DNA of 64,000 nucleotides, from NCBI GenBank assembly GCA_028673005.1, contig CM054117.1, positions 34,444,561 through 34,508,560 of the forward strand, read 5' to 3'. Source of the stretch: Tanypteryx hageni (Eukaryota; Arthropoda; Insecta; Odonata; Petaluridae). Positions 37,401 through 49,549 of this stretch are shown here, piece by piece (position 1 is the first letter of the stretch; each line of letters begins with the position of its first letter). Position numbers and translations under genes: made by a program. The notes under the pieces are model-generated. The model was not told the origin of the DNA, did not search any database, and was given only the letters and a program-made list of their open reading frames with translations.

Positions 37401-39555
37401 ATTCTCGGCAAAGATTACACAGTTCATGGAATTTGGAGAAACTGCGAAATTCATCGAGTACATTAGAATTAGAATATTTTAAATAAGAAATATTCGACTG
37501 ATTAGATTTAATGAATCTGAAATGTAAATAGTTGATTGTCAGTCAAGATAAAAATGGAAACAAAACTTTATAGATCAAGGATTAGAATTTGGATAAGTTG
37601 ATAAAGATCATCTGAAAAGAGTTAAAAATGTGTGCTGAAAATTAAATTCTAAAAGTGTGGAATACCATTCCTGAAAATTTTGAAGGAATTGCTATGGCAA
37701 TTTATAGGTTTTTTTTCATCAACATACTCGTGTGAATCGATGTTTTCTGTTACTGGCATCATAAAATACACTGCTTTTCTAGCATTGAAATGTACAAACT
37801 AATAAGATGCATGCAGACAATTAATAAATGAAAATATTTTCCTTTGTAATTTGTTAACTTCTTATCTTATATATTAAACGGTCAATTTCCGGTTTGTTTG
37901 TAGTTGAAATTCGTCAAACGGATGTGGAGGTTTATTCCTGTACCTTTCCATTTGGACATTTCAGTTTTTGTGATATTTCACCTATATATGTAAATTTATG
38001 TCAATTTTTGTCACTTCCACATTGTCATAAAAATGCATGATCCTCACCCAGAGTATTCCCAAATGAATTAAAGACTATTTCCTGCACTTCGGTTTGAATT
38101 TACAATTGGAATCAATTGCAGACATAATTATTTCACTGCGAATTGACGTACGTAAACAATAAGACATACTATGTATATAGAAAGTCATGTGACATGTAGA
38201 TCAGACATTTAATAATGCTGGCAAGAGAACTAGAGAAGGTTCGCCATTAGTGACTTAGAGTCTACTAGCTGGTAGATAATAAATTCTGTATACTGAATTT
38301 CTGTACGATAAATAGTTAATGGGATACTGAAGGAGACACATAGCCGTATGAACTGTCATATGGGACAATGATGTATAGGATTTTAAAAGAAATTAATTAG
38401 TTTTATAATTAGTTGTTTGCTCATTCATTATTTTAAAGAAATTACTGTTATTTTATCAATAGAGTTATGATATCATATCAAAAGGAGGAATTATTGAGTG
38501 AATGACGTTGATAATTTACGCATAATTCCGATAGAAAAATACTACCAAACCAAGGAGTTCTTGTTTATTTGTACTTGCATTCTGAGAACTATTATGAATG
38601 ATAGAGACTAATGTATTTGTTATATACCTTTTCTTCGTCCTTCGGATAAATCCAGTCAATTACCAACCCGTCGAATCCGTGTTTCTGAAAAATTGCAACA
38701 GCGCTTCTAACAAAAATTGACCTTCCATAGCTTGTTTGTGGTATCTGTAAAAAGAATGACATGGCAGCTGAGTAATGGGAAAAGCTAGATTTAATTCAGA
38801 CGTATTAATTGCTCTTCGTAGTAAATATTAATTTTTGTGGACAATTAAAATGAAAACGGGATAACATGAATTTCTGGTCCACCGTTTATATAATATTTTT
38901 GTACTTTACCATAGTAATGCATTTAGACATTAAATTTGAGATATCAAGGCTGTTACGGGGCAACGTCTTTTACGTAGTTATTTATTGCGTCAAGCATATA
39001 GCTCAACACGATCGCTTATACAAATTCTAGAATTCATTCATAGCTGACCTTATTTGGACAACACACCATGACGTAAAGTAGAACCTTTAATTTCGGGTTG
39101 ATATCCTTCAGCTTTGTTAAGCGATCGTAGTAACCTTCGAGTCAGAAAATATTGAGAGTTATTTAAAAGGCGAATAAAATTTCAGTTAGTTTTTATTACG
39201 ACTAACCTTTTCCATCGTTCTCATAATAGGCATCTCCTTGGTTTCTCGGCACTACTTCTCCGGTGTCAATGTTGACTTTTCCATTGTCATACATCAGATG
39301 AGTGCATAGCGTGACATCTATGTCTTCCGGTTCCAGATTCTCTGCGGCGTAGAAACACAAAACTCGTTTTTCCGCGTGCGATGGTTGAACACCTTCAAAA
39401 TTAAAAAAATAAATTAGTCTCACCCTACGAAATTAATTAATAGATTTTTTGAAAGTTTTTTATATACACTGTATAATATACTTACCAATTACTAGTAGTA
39501 ACTGTAAAAGTCCAACAATGGTCACACAGAAGGTATTCATTTTTGCCGCTTGCAT
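34500..39555 (-). CDS. Secreted chitinase-like protein (GH18 fold, catalytic Glu lost), 9 exons, intact
   Basis: Nine GT-AG exons join in consistent phase: 39486-39555, 39207-39392, 39049-39134, 38628-38744, 36593-36732, 36390-36477, 35958-36137, 35535-35666 and 34500-34652. The product is 383 aa from the first in-frame ATG (39555), or 378 aa from the ATG at 39540; no earlier in-frame ATG precedes a stop. Residues 1-30 are a signal peptide ending PSHA. KRVLCFYAAENL with DIDVTLCTHLMY is the GH18 first strand with its cysteine pair (C36, C53). KLKDINPKLKVLLY follows. The active-site strand is FDGLVIDWIYP (139-148): against DxxDxDxE, the second Asp is Val and the acid Glu is Ile. Exon 8 has SPYASNKDGLWVSYDD; exon 9 has GGAIVMTLCLDD, where the usual Trp of VWxxDxDD is Met. 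Chitin hydrolysis is therefore not expected. Like IDGF/YKL-type proteins it may bind sugar or signal outside cells; this is inferred. A hAT remnant sits in intron 4. Confidence 0.93.
36980..37860 (+). mobile_element. hAT transposase remnant in intron 4 of the intact gene
   Basis: Plus-strand pieces in shifting frames: VRWLSRGSVLECCVERLNEI near 37.0 kb, a middle block (LQPMELNIKLQVSGK) near 37.17 kb, and SSTYSCESMFSVTGIIK at about 37.72 kb. These are the conserved 'RWLSRG' and C-terminal dimerisation (STYxCESxFS) blocks of GTF2I-repeat/ZBED-type hAT proteins. Many stops. Antisense to the host gene. Confidence 0.65.
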
Positions 39556-39683
39556 AATTCTAAAAGGAAAAATATCTGCTGAATTAAAAGTATTTATGTG
39601 GTTATGTATGTGTTACACTGAGATATTGATTCGCGGAAATATCATCTATCTACCTCAAACAATACTGCGCGATATTTTTTGTT

Positions 39684-39692
39684 ATTTATATA
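39684..39692 (-). promoter_or_regulatory. Possible TATA box of the intact gene
   Basis: TATATAAAT on the minus strand, about 130 nt upstream of the ATG. A CGCAGTATT initiator-like site lies about 26 nt downstream (near 39666). TTTGAG|GTAGAT and TTTTAG near 39652 and 39560 could bound a small 5' UTR intron. Positional evidence only. Confidence 0.35.
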
Positions 39693-40545
39693 AACGTGTC
39701 CAGTTTATAACATGCTTGGATTGTTTTGGTTATTATTATATTTTTAACTAAGTAGATGGGTAATATATCCGTGAAAATCAATGGAAAACGATAAATGGAT
39801 AGTTTTAGACTACTCACTTTTTCCAGAGAATCTTCTTATGCTCTTTGCACTGTGTAGGGTTGTTTCCTACTGGACGTTGATTCCCTATCCAAAGTATTAT
39901 TTTAATCCTTTTTCATTTCTTCGCTGTTATCATGACCGTCGTTCAAATTCCTCGGACAGAGAGAGATAAGATTTGCTTATAAATACAAAAAGTTTAGTAA
40001 TTGAGAATAACAAACTCCGTGACACTCCTGTTTCCTTTCGATTTGTATGTCATCTTATGTACTGATATGCAGAGACGCCAATGCGGAAACATCTGTTTGC
40101 GCGACTTGTGATATTATTGTTAGATATTAAGGAGCATTTTTAATGATCAATACACGTCTACTATATCATCTTGAAATAATTTAATTGATTATTTAGGTCC
40201 TAATTAAAATTTTCCTTTTTACTGAGACAGATTTAGTATTTCTGTTACATTTGTTCGATTACACTTTTAAATGCTATTAAAGATACCCAGGTGTCACATG
40301 ATATATATAAAATATTTTTGATAAAACCGCCATTTACTCTCTGCTTCAATAGCTCTTTCCATAATTGTTACATTCACTAACATGCTGACCGTGTTTACGA
40401 GAGTCTTGGCCCTAGCTCGGCAAAAAAAACTTATGCTCACCCTCTTCACATTAAAATGGAACGCATACAGAAGTTACGTAATGGAAAAACAAAGGTAATA
40501 CTTGGAAAATGTTAAAATTCTTTATTTTAAAGTAAATAAACAATT

Positions 40546-40783
40546 GTTTTCGTTCTCCTTCCAAGGCTTTCGGGATTCTACCGCTTCCATTGGCTGCTGG
40601 AACATCAACAATGGAACAGCCAATCACAACACGCCTCACCCGACCGACGTGGCTATAAATAACGGCCGTATTTCTGCGAACGGTCAGACCTGAAGATGCC
40701 ACCTGGAATGGAGGCGAAACAGTCGTCACTAGAAGAAACAACACGCGGTAGAATCCCGAAAGCCTTGAAAGGAGTACGAAAAC
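40546..40783. mobile_element. 238-bp element with 38-bp terminal inverted repeats
   Basis: Left end 40546-40583 and right end 40746-40783 are inverted repeats with three mismatches, sharing AAGGCTTTCGGGATTCTACC. The interior includes a smaller hairpin (ATTGGCTG with CAGCCAAT) and the hammerhead-like motif at 40690. No coding capacity. A foldback/MITE-like or Penelope-derived fragment. Confidence 0.8.
40690..40726 (+). other. Hammerhead-like core motif, copy 2
   Basis: CTGAAGA (40690-40696), T, stem GCC (40698-40700), loop, GGC (40713-40715), GAAAC (40716-40720), then AGTCGTC. Same layout as copies 1 and 3, with a shorter stem. Confidence 0.35.
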
Positions 40784-40829
40784 ACCGCGGAAGCCTTCGT
40801 ATTAATTTTTTTCGTTCTTGCTGTTAATA

Positions 40830-40995
40830 TGGTAAATTTATCAATCATTTCATAATAATTAATTTCATTAGAAACCTCATTTTCAATACAAAGCAGTGCC
40901 AACGTGTTTAGTTTTTCTTGGGAAATACTGCTACGTTGATAGTTTTTCACACGTTTAAACATTGAAAATCTCCGTTCACCAGTAGCATTATTAAT
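40830..40995 (-). mobile_element. hAT transposase C-terminal dimerisation fragment
   Basis: Minus-strand translation: NNATGERRFSMFKRVKNYQR, then SSISQEKLNTLALLCIENE and a short tail. This matches the C-terminal block of ZMYM1-like hAT proteins (SERSFSxLKxIKxYxRSTMxxxRLxxLALLSIE). No other part of the element is seen; it abuts the 238-bp inverted-repeat element. Confidence 0.65.
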
Positions 40996-41134
40996 TGTAA
41001 TTAGTCATTTCGGGCACCAGCATTTGCCTATCTTGCCTTATGGTAAATACGGGTCTGTTTACATTTGCATAATACAGTCAACAGTTCAACTACTACGAAC
41101 GAATTTTCATCTATATAAAATGAATATGTTATAT

Positions 41135-41996
41135 CAGTGGTTCTTAAACTTTTTGAGCCGCGACGAAGATTAGAATAATGATTTTGGTCTCATGACCCTT
41201 TAGTCAGGAATTAAAGAAAGTTGTAAAATGAATAACATACGAATCAGTATAATAAATGTTACATTTTGATGATTTTATGAAATGAAAATATACATATATT
41301 TGCATATATATATATATATATATATACATAAGGAAATTTTCTCAAGCGGTATTTATTATATTTCAAAATGTATTGTAAATATATTTAAAAAAATAATATT
41401 GTGAATGTAAATGTGAATCTCGACTTTGCACAAGTTTCGGAAGTTCTTCAAATCGCGAATTTATGTTTGATAGTCTACAACTTAAGTCATGCTCTGGCTG
41501 TAATCGGTTTTGTAACTTGGTTTTTGTAATTTTGAGGGCTGAAATACCTGACAAAGATATAGAGTGTCAAAGAGGAGTATTATCTTCAGTGCTTCACTTC
41601 CCAGGATTGGTATTTCCTTTTTACATTCAACCAGAATGCACTCGAGGACTCAGTATGTTTACTTAAATTGTGATAAAATGTATCGTCACTTTGTACTTCG
41701 ATAAGTTGCTCTTGCAGAATACTGACATTTTCATAATCATCATGCAACTCATTCGCTCCAAAATGTAATGTGATGTGCACCTGGTTTTATTTTGCGATAT
41801 CCCCTGTTACGATATAGGGATACAATTTTATTATCAGCTTTCCTAAATGTCCCCCGATGATATTTTGTATGTCGGTGAAATTGACATTTTCGTCTTAAAT
41901 AAATAAATTTCGAGTCGGGTACGAGGCAACTGCCGGTTTCACAAGGTCCAATAGATTGTTGAAGCAAATTTGGGTCGCGACCCATAGGTTAAGAAA
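41135..41996 (-). mobile_element. Short hAT-like element with ZBED5-type remnant
   Basis: Left end CAGTGGTTCTTAAACTTTTT and right end GTTAAGAAACTGTGC preceded by GGGTCGCGACCC resemble inverted ends of hAT elements. Inside, the minus strand encodes LIEVQSDDTFYHNL, SSSAFWLNVKRKYQ and, after a frame break, SLTLYLCQVFQPSKLQ, echoing the EFW..V...YP and TTYLCExGFS blocks of ZBED5/SCAND3-like transposases. Internally deleted and decayed. Confidence 0.6.
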
Positions 41997-42739
41997 CTGT
42001 GCATTAGATGAATTACAGTTTCTTTATTGACGTAAATTTCATACATGATCAGATATACCACTTAATTAACTGTCACTCGTGCATTTTTATAAAGTTGTCC
42101 GGAAATGACTTGAATACAAAATCTTGAAAAGCGATTTTCAAGTTTGTTTGTATTAAAAAATTGGAGTGCATATACCGTTGATGGTCCATGGCTAAAGATT
42201 ATGTATCATAAATTATGAACAAAAGGAAAAGCAAAAACAGTATTATTAGGCGTTATTTGCAATAAGTAAGAAGATGATCCAAACGGAACTTAAGATGCTT
42301 ACTTTCCTTTTAATCATTTATTTAATATTTACTAATATTTGCTTTTATAGCTTTAAAATCACCGCGGATATGTTGCACTTTGTGTTCCCAAATTTTGTAA
42401 TTTATCGTTATAAAATTTTACAAACACATTTGAACGTAATATTAGATTGATCACGCGTTATTTTGTGACAAAAATATCGCGCTTATTTATTAGAATATAT
42501 CGAATCCGAGTCCAACAATAGTCGTTTCTATGGCAACACACACGTAATGAGTGATAAGAAATGCAAAAACGCTATTATTTACGCGGCATTCGAAGATATA
42601 CGCTCGATAAGCAAAATGCTACGATAAAAATTATAATCTTCATTCCATTCCTCAGAGAATAGTCCGAAATTCGATCCGATATTAGACTTCTAAGATATTT
42701 TAATGTGCAGGAGAAATTACCCTCCACGATGGATTTCGG

Positions 42740-42860
42740 ATTTCCCATGTAAATCAAATGGGTAAGGATAGTTCCTGGAATCGAACCCGGTACTTTAATC
42801 TTCGCAATAAATACTATATTCGGGAGCTCGGCTCATGTAGCAAGATAGTTCCACTAAGTT
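42740..42860 (-). mobile_element. Possible tRNA-derived SINE fragment
   Basis: A perfect Pol III B box, GGTTCGATTCC, lies at 42777-42787 on the minus strand within CCGGGTTCGATTCCAGG. No convincing A box or cloverleaf is found, so it is not a tRNA gene. The sequence is unrelated to the SINE at 24.4 kb. Confidence 0.4.
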
Positions 42861-42976
42861 TCATGAAAATAGGTCTATTGGTGCAAAGGGGGGACGGACA
42901 GACAGACTGACTGACAGACAGACACAACGACAAAACTAGAAGCCTATTTCCATTCCGGAAAGTAGGCTAACAAGAT

Positions 42977-42977
<1 letters not shown>

Positions 42978-43041
<64 letters not shown>
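42978..43041. repeat. (AT)n microsatellite
   Basis: About 31 uninterrupted AT units followed by ACACACAC. A GACAGACAGACTGACTGACA tract precedes it at about 42895. Confidence 0.95.
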
Positions 43042-43048
<7 letters not shown>

Positions 43049-44149
43049 TCCATAAATGGAATGCATGAGGAATTCAAAGGCATTTTTAATGGGGAATACG
43101 TATGAAACGGCATCGAAAGATAGATCGGATCTCGAATTTTTATTCCCGAAACTATAAGTCGTAATTTTGGTCTCGGAGACTATCTTGTAGTAAACGTTGT
43201 CCTCTATCCGAATATTTTTTAAATATATACTTTACACATCACATAAAGAGTTCGGAGAGAAATGTTTGGTACATAATTGTTGCTTGAAGGATGCCATTTA
43301 ACGAAACACGAGTATAAGTTTTAAAAAGTTATTATGTAAAGTGGACGTTCTAATTGACGGATTCAGTTAAAAATCACAATTGGTCGGTAAATTTTAATAA
43401 CGATCGCTCATACTTAATTAAATTAAAATTCGTCCAGCGTTTTGGATATGAAATTTACGACGGACGGATCAGATGTACCCACTATTACCGCTTCCCTGGT
43501 AAAGAACGCCTTGTGGTCAGGTCGTGTCCATACGTCCGCATGTTTCATCTCAGAAACTACCGGGCGAATGTTATGAAATTCGGTACATAGCGGAAAAGAA
43601 ACTAAGATAACGATATAAATGATTTACGTTGCCTAATCGGGAGTGTCACTATATTGGCGACAAAAAATGAACTTTTCTTTATATCTCGTACAACAATAAA
43701 AGTCTTTAAACGACTTTGTAGAACTAGTCAAATAGCATATGTTCACTTTGTACGTTGAGAATTCCAGGTTTTCTTTATTGTTGTCAACGAAAACAATCTC
43801 CCTGGCAACTGATGCGAACAATATCTGCTGTAAATACCTAATTAGTTAGATTTATTTCGTGGAAACTCAATATTTGGAAAATGAAGGGAAATGGGTAATC
43901 TACGACGGAGAAATGAACGTAAATATGTCTATTTCCTTTACATATACACAGCCTTTGTAACTGAAAGAAATGGGTAATTTATTAATTAAGAATTAGTCAG
44001 TGAATCAAAAATTAGATATTCCCTTGGCATCGTAGACACTATACTAAGCCATTAATATTTATCTTTTATGACATGATTGCATAAATGGTAAAGAACGTCT
44101 CTGCCTCGCATGTATGCACGCGTGATGTGTGCACCATTCCACTCGTCGC

Positions 44150-44869
44150 CAAACAGTTCCTCTTCTTCTTGTTATGGCGGTGTACACTGTCCGAGGGGAG
44201 TCAGGGGAAATGATCCTTCTCCGCCATTCCCGTAGTGGTCATCCACATTCAATTATTTTCGACAGCATAGCGACACTGAAAAGGTTACAAAACCATAATT
44301 ATAAAACCCAACAGTATTAATGGTACCAATGCTAATCCTTTTATCTCTACCGCTGCCCCTTTTCTGGACAAAACCCATTCTGTTCGTGTTCGTTTCGTCC
44401 GTCTTTTATTTTCGCAACTAATATTATATGTTATGATTTAAAACCGAAACGGAAAAATCATGGCAGATTTTAATTTTAGAATTAAAAGATTCATTAGAGG
44501 ATACATTACATAATATCCACTATTGTAAAGGCAATGTTTGTTTTAATAATTGATTAAGGCACCGTTCATTTCTACTTGTCATTTTTGACGGGCCACAATT
44601 AAGATGAATTTTGTAAGATTCACTAATTGTCGGCAGCGAGCCTTATAATTCTTATATATGAGTTGCCGTATTGAAGAAACGCTTTTCTAAGTTGAACATT
44701 ATAGTAGTTAGTTATTAGGAAATTCTTCGTTCAGCCCTCTATGATAATTTAGAAGTTTTCTCGAGATAGGAAAAAACGTGTACGATTTTCTTTTTAGGAT
44801 TTGGCGTCTATATAACTGGGAAGGGGTTACGTGCATTAATTAAAAGACCATTAAACAAGCAGTATCTGG

Positions 44870-44942
<73 letters not shown>

Positions 44943-46283
44943 CTACGACTTGAACGCATATTAGTGCGTACGACTGAAGTCAGTGAGGTAAACAATCTCG
45001 TGACTCCATCACGAGGCTGCCAATAACTAATGGTCGCGACGGTAACAAATTCGCAGGCTCTGAAACGAAAGTTAATTTTTCCATTGGACACGTTTTGCTT
45101 AACGACATAAACTGAACATATCACAAACGAATGAGATCATTTGCCTTAATGTGAATTATCATCATAATGCTCACCTTACTATCACACTGACGTTGCGGCC
45201 TGCATTCAGGGATACTTCATCTACTGCCGGATAAGTTGAGAGAAGGAAGCCGTGCTTGTCGAATTCGGCGCGGAGGTCAGGTCATTAAGCAGCAATCCGA
45301 GGTAATCAATATTGAGGTTAACTCGCTGTCTCTTTCCTAACTCCCTTTTATAGTATGTTGCCAAAATAAATAATGTACACCCGAAATTGAAGTAGCCTCA
45401 ATACGGAAGGCATGATCAAATTGGTATTTCTTATAAATTACTATTAATTTTAAGATTACTGACATATAGACATGATATGTAATATTTGAGCATAAGAATT
45501 GAAGCAACCATACCTGTTTCAAAAATTAGAAATAATCTCTTAATACCAAATAAAAGGTTTATTATAGATTAAGGAATACTAGGCACCCTGCCCCTTAGAG
45601 CTACGTGTGTCCGACCCTCCCTTCACTCGCTCCAGTGACTTCAGCACCAGGCGCCTCACATTTCGCTAAGCTGAAATAATTTTTTAGAACTCCTTTTATC
45701 AAGACATTTTCTTGTTCAGAAAGATTTTTCTACTACGATGCGTTTCCATAATATTAATTTCCAGACATCTAAATCGTCCACTATTTTGTTTCAAGGTTCC
45801 TAATGTCTACTAGTTTGTAAAAAATAAATTGCGTTCACCGCATTTCTGCGAGATAAATATTGTAGTTTTTGAGATACTGAAGAGGACATTTGACCTACGG
45901 ACTGATATTTATGAAATAATATTTTTGATTTGAAACAAAATTAATACCTTGCTAATTATATTAGTTTCAGAAAATGTTTTCTATATATTATTTAAAAACA
46001 GAATTTCCAGTATTTTATCAATAGATGTTTTATATTAAATCATAAGAAGGAATTATTGAGTGAATGTAGGTGAAAATGTTTTCGTCAGTTTGAGAGAAAA
46101 TTGAAACGAAACTAAAGTGTTCTAGTATCTATTTCGTTTATACTATGAATCCAATTTATAAATGCCTTTTCTTCGGCGTTTAGCGTAATCCAGTCAACTA
46201 CTTATCCCTCGAATCCGTGTTTCTGAAGTATCGCAACAGCGCTTCTGACATAAATTGTCCTTTCAAAGCTCGTCTTTGGTATT
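44150..46283 (-). pseudogene. Chitinase-like (GH18) copy E, exons 4, 5, 6, 9
   Basis: Order and orientation as in the intact gene, but exons 1-3, 7 and 8 are missing. Exon 4 (about 46167-46283) has an AA acceptor, a GC donor and a stop inside the active-site strand (FEG*VVDWI). Exon 5 (about 45.17-45.31 kb) carries a 5-bp direct duplication (GACCTGACCT) that shifts the frame. Exon 6 (44972-45059) is intact with good splice sites. Exon 9 (about 44.17-44.30 kb) has lost about 40 nt after RYAVENN and no longer reads through. It is the paralogue of copy A; both lack exons 1-3. Confidence 0.85.
44873..44942. repeat. (CA)n(TA)n compound microsatellite
   Basis: ACAC repeats pass directly into TATA repeats. 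The paralogous site near 2468-2492 has only a few units, so the tract expanded in this half. Confidence 0.9.
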
Positions 46284-48329
46284 TGTAAAAAATAATACAA
46301 CATGGCAGCTGAGAAAAAGCAAAGTGAGATTTAATACAGACGTATCATATGCTCTTTGTAATAAATATTAATTATTGTGGACAATTAAAATGAAAACGAG
46401 AAATCATGAATAGCTCATGAAACGTATACATAATAATATTTGTAGTTTACCATACTAATACATATAAACATTAAAATTTAATTTACAATGCTGTTACGTA
46501 GGAATTTCATTTACGACGACGAATTTTTCTCTTAGAACCGCTCTTTTCAAATTACGTCATCAGCACTCATGACATTCAAGGCACCAATAAGTTATTATCT
46601 GTTCACAAGTGTTTTGATAATTTTTGTATGAAATTTTTAATTTTCAAAGCACGTCTACTACAGCATCTTCAAATAATTAAATTTATCATACATGTCCGTA
46701 TTCTAGGTTTTTCGTTTTCCTGAGAAATATTTAGTATATCATTTACACTTGTTCGATTAGATTATTGTATGCTTCAAAAGAACCCATTGCATCCCACATG
46801 TCAGTTTCTTTGTGTGACTGATTTCACGCCTATTCTCACCATTTCTCAGGATCAGGATCTATGGTAAAATAAAGGACAAAAATAACAACACTTTTTAAAT
46901 AAAACATTTGAAGTGCATCCTTAGCAGCCGTACATCATTTAACTGAAACTAAATATATTTTAATTATAAAATTTGCCATAGTCTCCATAAAGCTTGTTTT
47001 ATATGTATAAACCGTCGACTAAGAATATTATAACCATTGGAAGTTCCTATCAGGCGAAGTACGTGTCATCTATGCACATATCCGACAAATGTATACGAAC
47101 ACGGCACGAGCTGTAAGTACTAAAAAAAAATTCGGTTTCAATCGTGTCGAAAATAATAATGGACGTATAATAAATATCACATGATACTGTGATATACACT
47201 GCCGATATATGATAGATATCGCCCTTTCTTCTTCGGTGTACAGAGGCGGTCACTTTTGGCTTTCAATGACTTGTGACTCAATTGAGACTGTTATCATCAA
47301 GGCCGGCGTAATGGGGTATGCCGACTATGCTACGCCGTATTGCGTGTGTCTTATTATTCGCCGTTGCCCAAGTCAGTGGAATACGGATGAGTCGGCTGAG
47401 AGAGAGAGTGGGGGTCAGATTTCAACACAAAAATCAGTAGCACTGCCAGCCTCAACTTTCTACATACCCCAGCGACCGACAATAAATGGCGAAACTCGGG
47501 TTTTCTCCCTCCAACCTCACTATAACGCCGAATTATAGGTTTTTTTTCTGAGAAATATTTAGTATTTCTGTTTCAGTTGTTTGAGTAGATTATTGTATGC
47601 ATGGATAGCAATTAAACTATCATTTTCACTATCGAGATGAAACCACGCCGATTCGGTGATTGCACGCAAAAAATATTTTGGTATATTCCTTCTACTTATC
47701 CTTTTCTTTATCGCAAAAGCCACCTTAGTAATGTTTGCGACTTCTATATCATTCCCATCTGCCGCTCAAAAAAGCGAAACTGGATGAAATACAATACGTG
47801 ATCGTTCACTCTTCGCAAATTTTACCTTTCGATTTAGTATTTTCAAATCTCCACTCTTATAGTTTTGTTTAGTCCTTCATCAAAGAAGCAATCTTCTGCT
47901 ACTACGATGAGCAATCTGGGATTAATCTGGTTAGTGGTTGAACTTGTAAAGTAAGATACAAATAACAAATAGCATAATACTGTTTTCATATATCATGCCT
48001 ACGCCATCGTCTCTTTTTACTTTAATCGCCGCAGGTTTTATGATAGGTAACATAAAGACGTACAATCACATAAAGATTTTGACATAGCATGACATTACAA
48101 CTCGAAAGGTGAAAATTTAAAATTCTGAGGTTTGCATTCAATCGGAGATTTCTTCCTGGTGATTGGGTAAATTATTTTAGGTGTATATCCGACTTCCACA
48201 TCATCGTTTCTGAATGACATCTAAACTTTATATTTGCGTGTATCTTATTAACACGCGTCGGATTCGGAATTCCAAAAATATTATTTGAATAGCTAGTGTA
48301 ATTACCAAAACTTGTAGGGTGCGAATGTA

Positions 48330-49170
48330 ATACCTAGAGATTCTCTCTCTCTCCCCTTCTGTACCTTTCTCTTATCTCATTAATGTTCCAATTATATTCC
48401 TCCCTCTTCCTTTTCCTCATCTTTCCTTGAATTAGGTCGATATCTTACATAATAAATTAAAAGATTTCTAAAGGAAAGGCACGTGGTTCCTCTGCATTTT
48501 TGCTTCCATTTTACTTACATAAAGAAAGTCTTTGGGAAAAGCTTTACTTTTTGAGATACAGTAATCCCTCCATAAACGCGGGGGTTACGTTCCTGAAAAA
48601 CGCTGCGAATATAGATAATAAAGGCTTATGGTAACAGCGAACCACATTTTATATTGTTATTGTTTTATAAACTTATATTTAATATTAATAAGCATAGCCT
48701 CTAGTTCTCGAATCTTTACTTCTCGACGTGGGATCAATAAAAAATACGCGGTAGTCGTAATAACGCCCCCAAAGTTTTATCCGAACTATTTTAAGAAAAA
48801 TTATTATTTGAATAGCTAGTGTAATTACCGAAAATTGTAGGGTGCAAATGTTATACCAACAGTTTCTGTCTCTCTCCATTTCTGTACCTTCTTCTTATCT
48901 GATTAATGTTCCTATTAATATCCCTCCCTCTTCCTTTTCCTCATCTTTCCTCTAATTAGGTCGAGATCTTACATAAAACCTTAAAGGATTTCCTAAATGA
49001 AAGGAACGTAATTCCTCTGCATTTTTGCTCCCATTTTACTTTTTAGTATTAATAAGCATAGCCTCTAGTTCTCGAATTCTTACTTCTCGGCGTGGAATTA
49101 AGAAAAAATACGCGGTAGCCATAATAACGCACCCAAAATTTTATTAGCAGTATTTTAAGAAAAATTGCGA
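48330..49170. repeat. Imperfect tandem duplication of about 0.5 kb
   Basis: 48.34-48.80 kb and 48.86-49.17 kb share successive blocks: TCTCTCTCCCCTTCTGTACC, AATTAGGTCGATATCTTACA, CCTCTGCATTTTTGCT and AATAAGCATAGCCTCTAG. The paralogue at 12.8-13.2 kb has a single copy. Confidence 0.7.
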
Positions 49171-49549
49171 CAATAATTCGAGGAAATATGATGAATCACT
49201 TACAATTTAATGCATTCATAAAAACTATACGGAAATGATGACTCATACCTTGAATGACGAAGCTAATGTCCCTTTAATGATAATGGTCATTGCGGCGTTG
49301 GAAATATTAGTTCGAGGTTCCCTCCTGTGGCTGTGCTACTTTCGGAGACAGGATTTGTGCTTCTGTTATAGTAACTTATGATTGGAACCTGGTCCAATTT
49401 ATTTTAAGGTCTTCGTAAATACCTCTACAGGAATTTCATTCCATACTTATGTCAGATTTAATGCTTCGTTCCGTGACGGAGCCTATATCAAACACTTCAT
49501 CCGTAAGTTCAGACGCCTGTTTCATTATACCTGCAATTGTTTTCAAATT
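48555..49549 (-). mobile_element. Tigger/pogo-like remnant, copy 2, left part
   Basis: Paralogue of 12885-13600. CAGTAATCCCTCCATAAACG at 48555 gives the better-preserved terminal repeat. The remnant is interrupted at about 49549 by the CR1/L2-like LINE and resumes at 51401. Confidence 0.6.

Noticed and set aside
34500..39555. Calling the intact gene an active chitinase
   Set aside because: The catalytic Glu of DxxDxDxE is Ile and other active-site positions are replaced, so only the fold is supported.
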